A stretch of 64,000 bases of DNA from Chloroflexi bacterium HGW-Chloroflexi-3. GTDB taxonomy: Bacteria; Chloroflexota; Anaerolineae; Anaerolineales; Anaerolineaceae. Position numbers and translations under genes: made by a program. The stretch covers positions 186,001 through 250,000 of the forward strand of contig PHBX01000009.1 in the NCBI GenBank assembly GCA_002842045.1, written 5' to 3'. Positions 63,789 through 64,000 of the stretch are shown here, piece by piece. The notes beneath the pieces were generated by a model. It was given only the letters and a program-made list of their open reading frames with translations, did not search any database and was not told where the DNA came from. Position 1 is the stretch's first letter. The number at the start of each line of letters is the position of its first letter.

Positions 63789-64000
63789 CTACATCTGAAT
63801 TGGTGCTTGATGATCATCAGTATTTTGATATAACCAGCAACGAACTGTGTGAGCTCTTCCAATCGGGATTAATTCCGGATTTTTATGATCACAGATTTCT
63901 TCCAGGTGATGTTCCTCTCTGGCTTTACAGCGTGTTGCAAATCGGCATCCCGACGGTAAATTTACCAGATTAGGTACGTTGCCTGGAATGGTATCCAGTG
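63789..64000 (-). CDS. Oligopeptide ABC transporter ATP-binding protein (OppD-like), C-terminal part
   Basis: The last 70 codons of an OppD-like ATPase lie at the window edge. They contain LPSGCRFATRCKAREEH and HTVRCWLYQNTDD, the cysteine-rich tail of the family, and end with TAG at 63789. The remainder with the ATPase motifs is outside the window. The stop is about 20 bp before the OppF-like start, confirming an operon. Confidence 0.8.
   Translation of the reverse strand, partial: LDTIPGNVPNLVNLPSGCRFATRCKAREEHHLEEICDHKNPELIPIGRAHTVRCWLYQNTDDHQAPIQM

Overview
The window looks like a chromosomal segment of a Chloroflexota bacterium, probably Anaerolineae. The pointers are a glycyl-tRNA synthetase with alpha and beta subunits fused in one chain, many lipoproteins with Pro/Glu/Thr-rich linkers after the lipobox, a canonical complex I operon, a bacterial NurA-HerA module and GC-rich REP-like hairpin repeats. 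This assignment is inference from gene content, not from a marker search. Most genes lie on the minus strand.

Layout. 1-7999: NADH dehydrogenase operon nuoA-B-C-D-E-F-G-H-I (nuoI cut by the window edge), with a good promoter at 7971-7999. 8306-10180: large multi-pass membrane protein. 10230-16928: housekeeping block glyQS-dnaG-rpoD. 16929-22932: a block that interrupts a neighbourhood (cdd-recO-glyQS-dnaG-rpoD) that is continuous in some other bacteria; it holds a plus-strand FtsX-type ABC transporter with a long leader, two nucleotidyltransferase loci (one with a late nonsense codon) and a cluster of GTGCAATGCAC palindromes. 22933-26726: glmU-hlyC-cdd-recO.

26903-38319: a transport region with many scars: a tRNA-Gln 3' fragment, a truncated solute-binding lipoprotein gene, a response regulator, then a dipeptide/oligopeptide ABC operon whose binding protein and one permease each carry what looks like a deletion with frameshift, and a second, intact binding protein. 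38448-43414: maf, a class B penicillin-binding protein, rsgA and a dipeptide-epimerase-like enzyme. 43809-50055: YciI protein, a heterodimeric ABC exporter, a decayed aldehyde dehydrogenase gene and a DUF3048 (YerB-like) protein.

50283-53783: plus-strand operon NurA, a small protein resembling a HAS barrel, and HerA, followed by about 600 bp of nested tandem repeats. 54512-59246: beta-propeller-like lipoprotein, divergent PAP2 protein, exonuclease VII (xseA, xseB), a HIT protein and a small lipoprotein. 59307-62155: a secreted subtilisin-family protease behind a convincing c-di-GMP-I (GEMM-I) riboswitch with an overlapping terminator and its own promoter. The window ends with a GNAT acetyltransferase and the ATPases of another oligopeptide ABC transporter.

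Functionally the segment joins respiration, core replication, transcription and translation genes, envelope building (glmU, PBP) and peptide scavenging (secreted protease, peptide importers, dipeptide epimerase). Many minus-strand peptide genes carry deletions, so either local gene decay or assembly errors must be considered. Several genes lack a Shine-Dalgarno site and have a -10 box exactly 6 nt before the start codon, suggesting leaderless transcripts.
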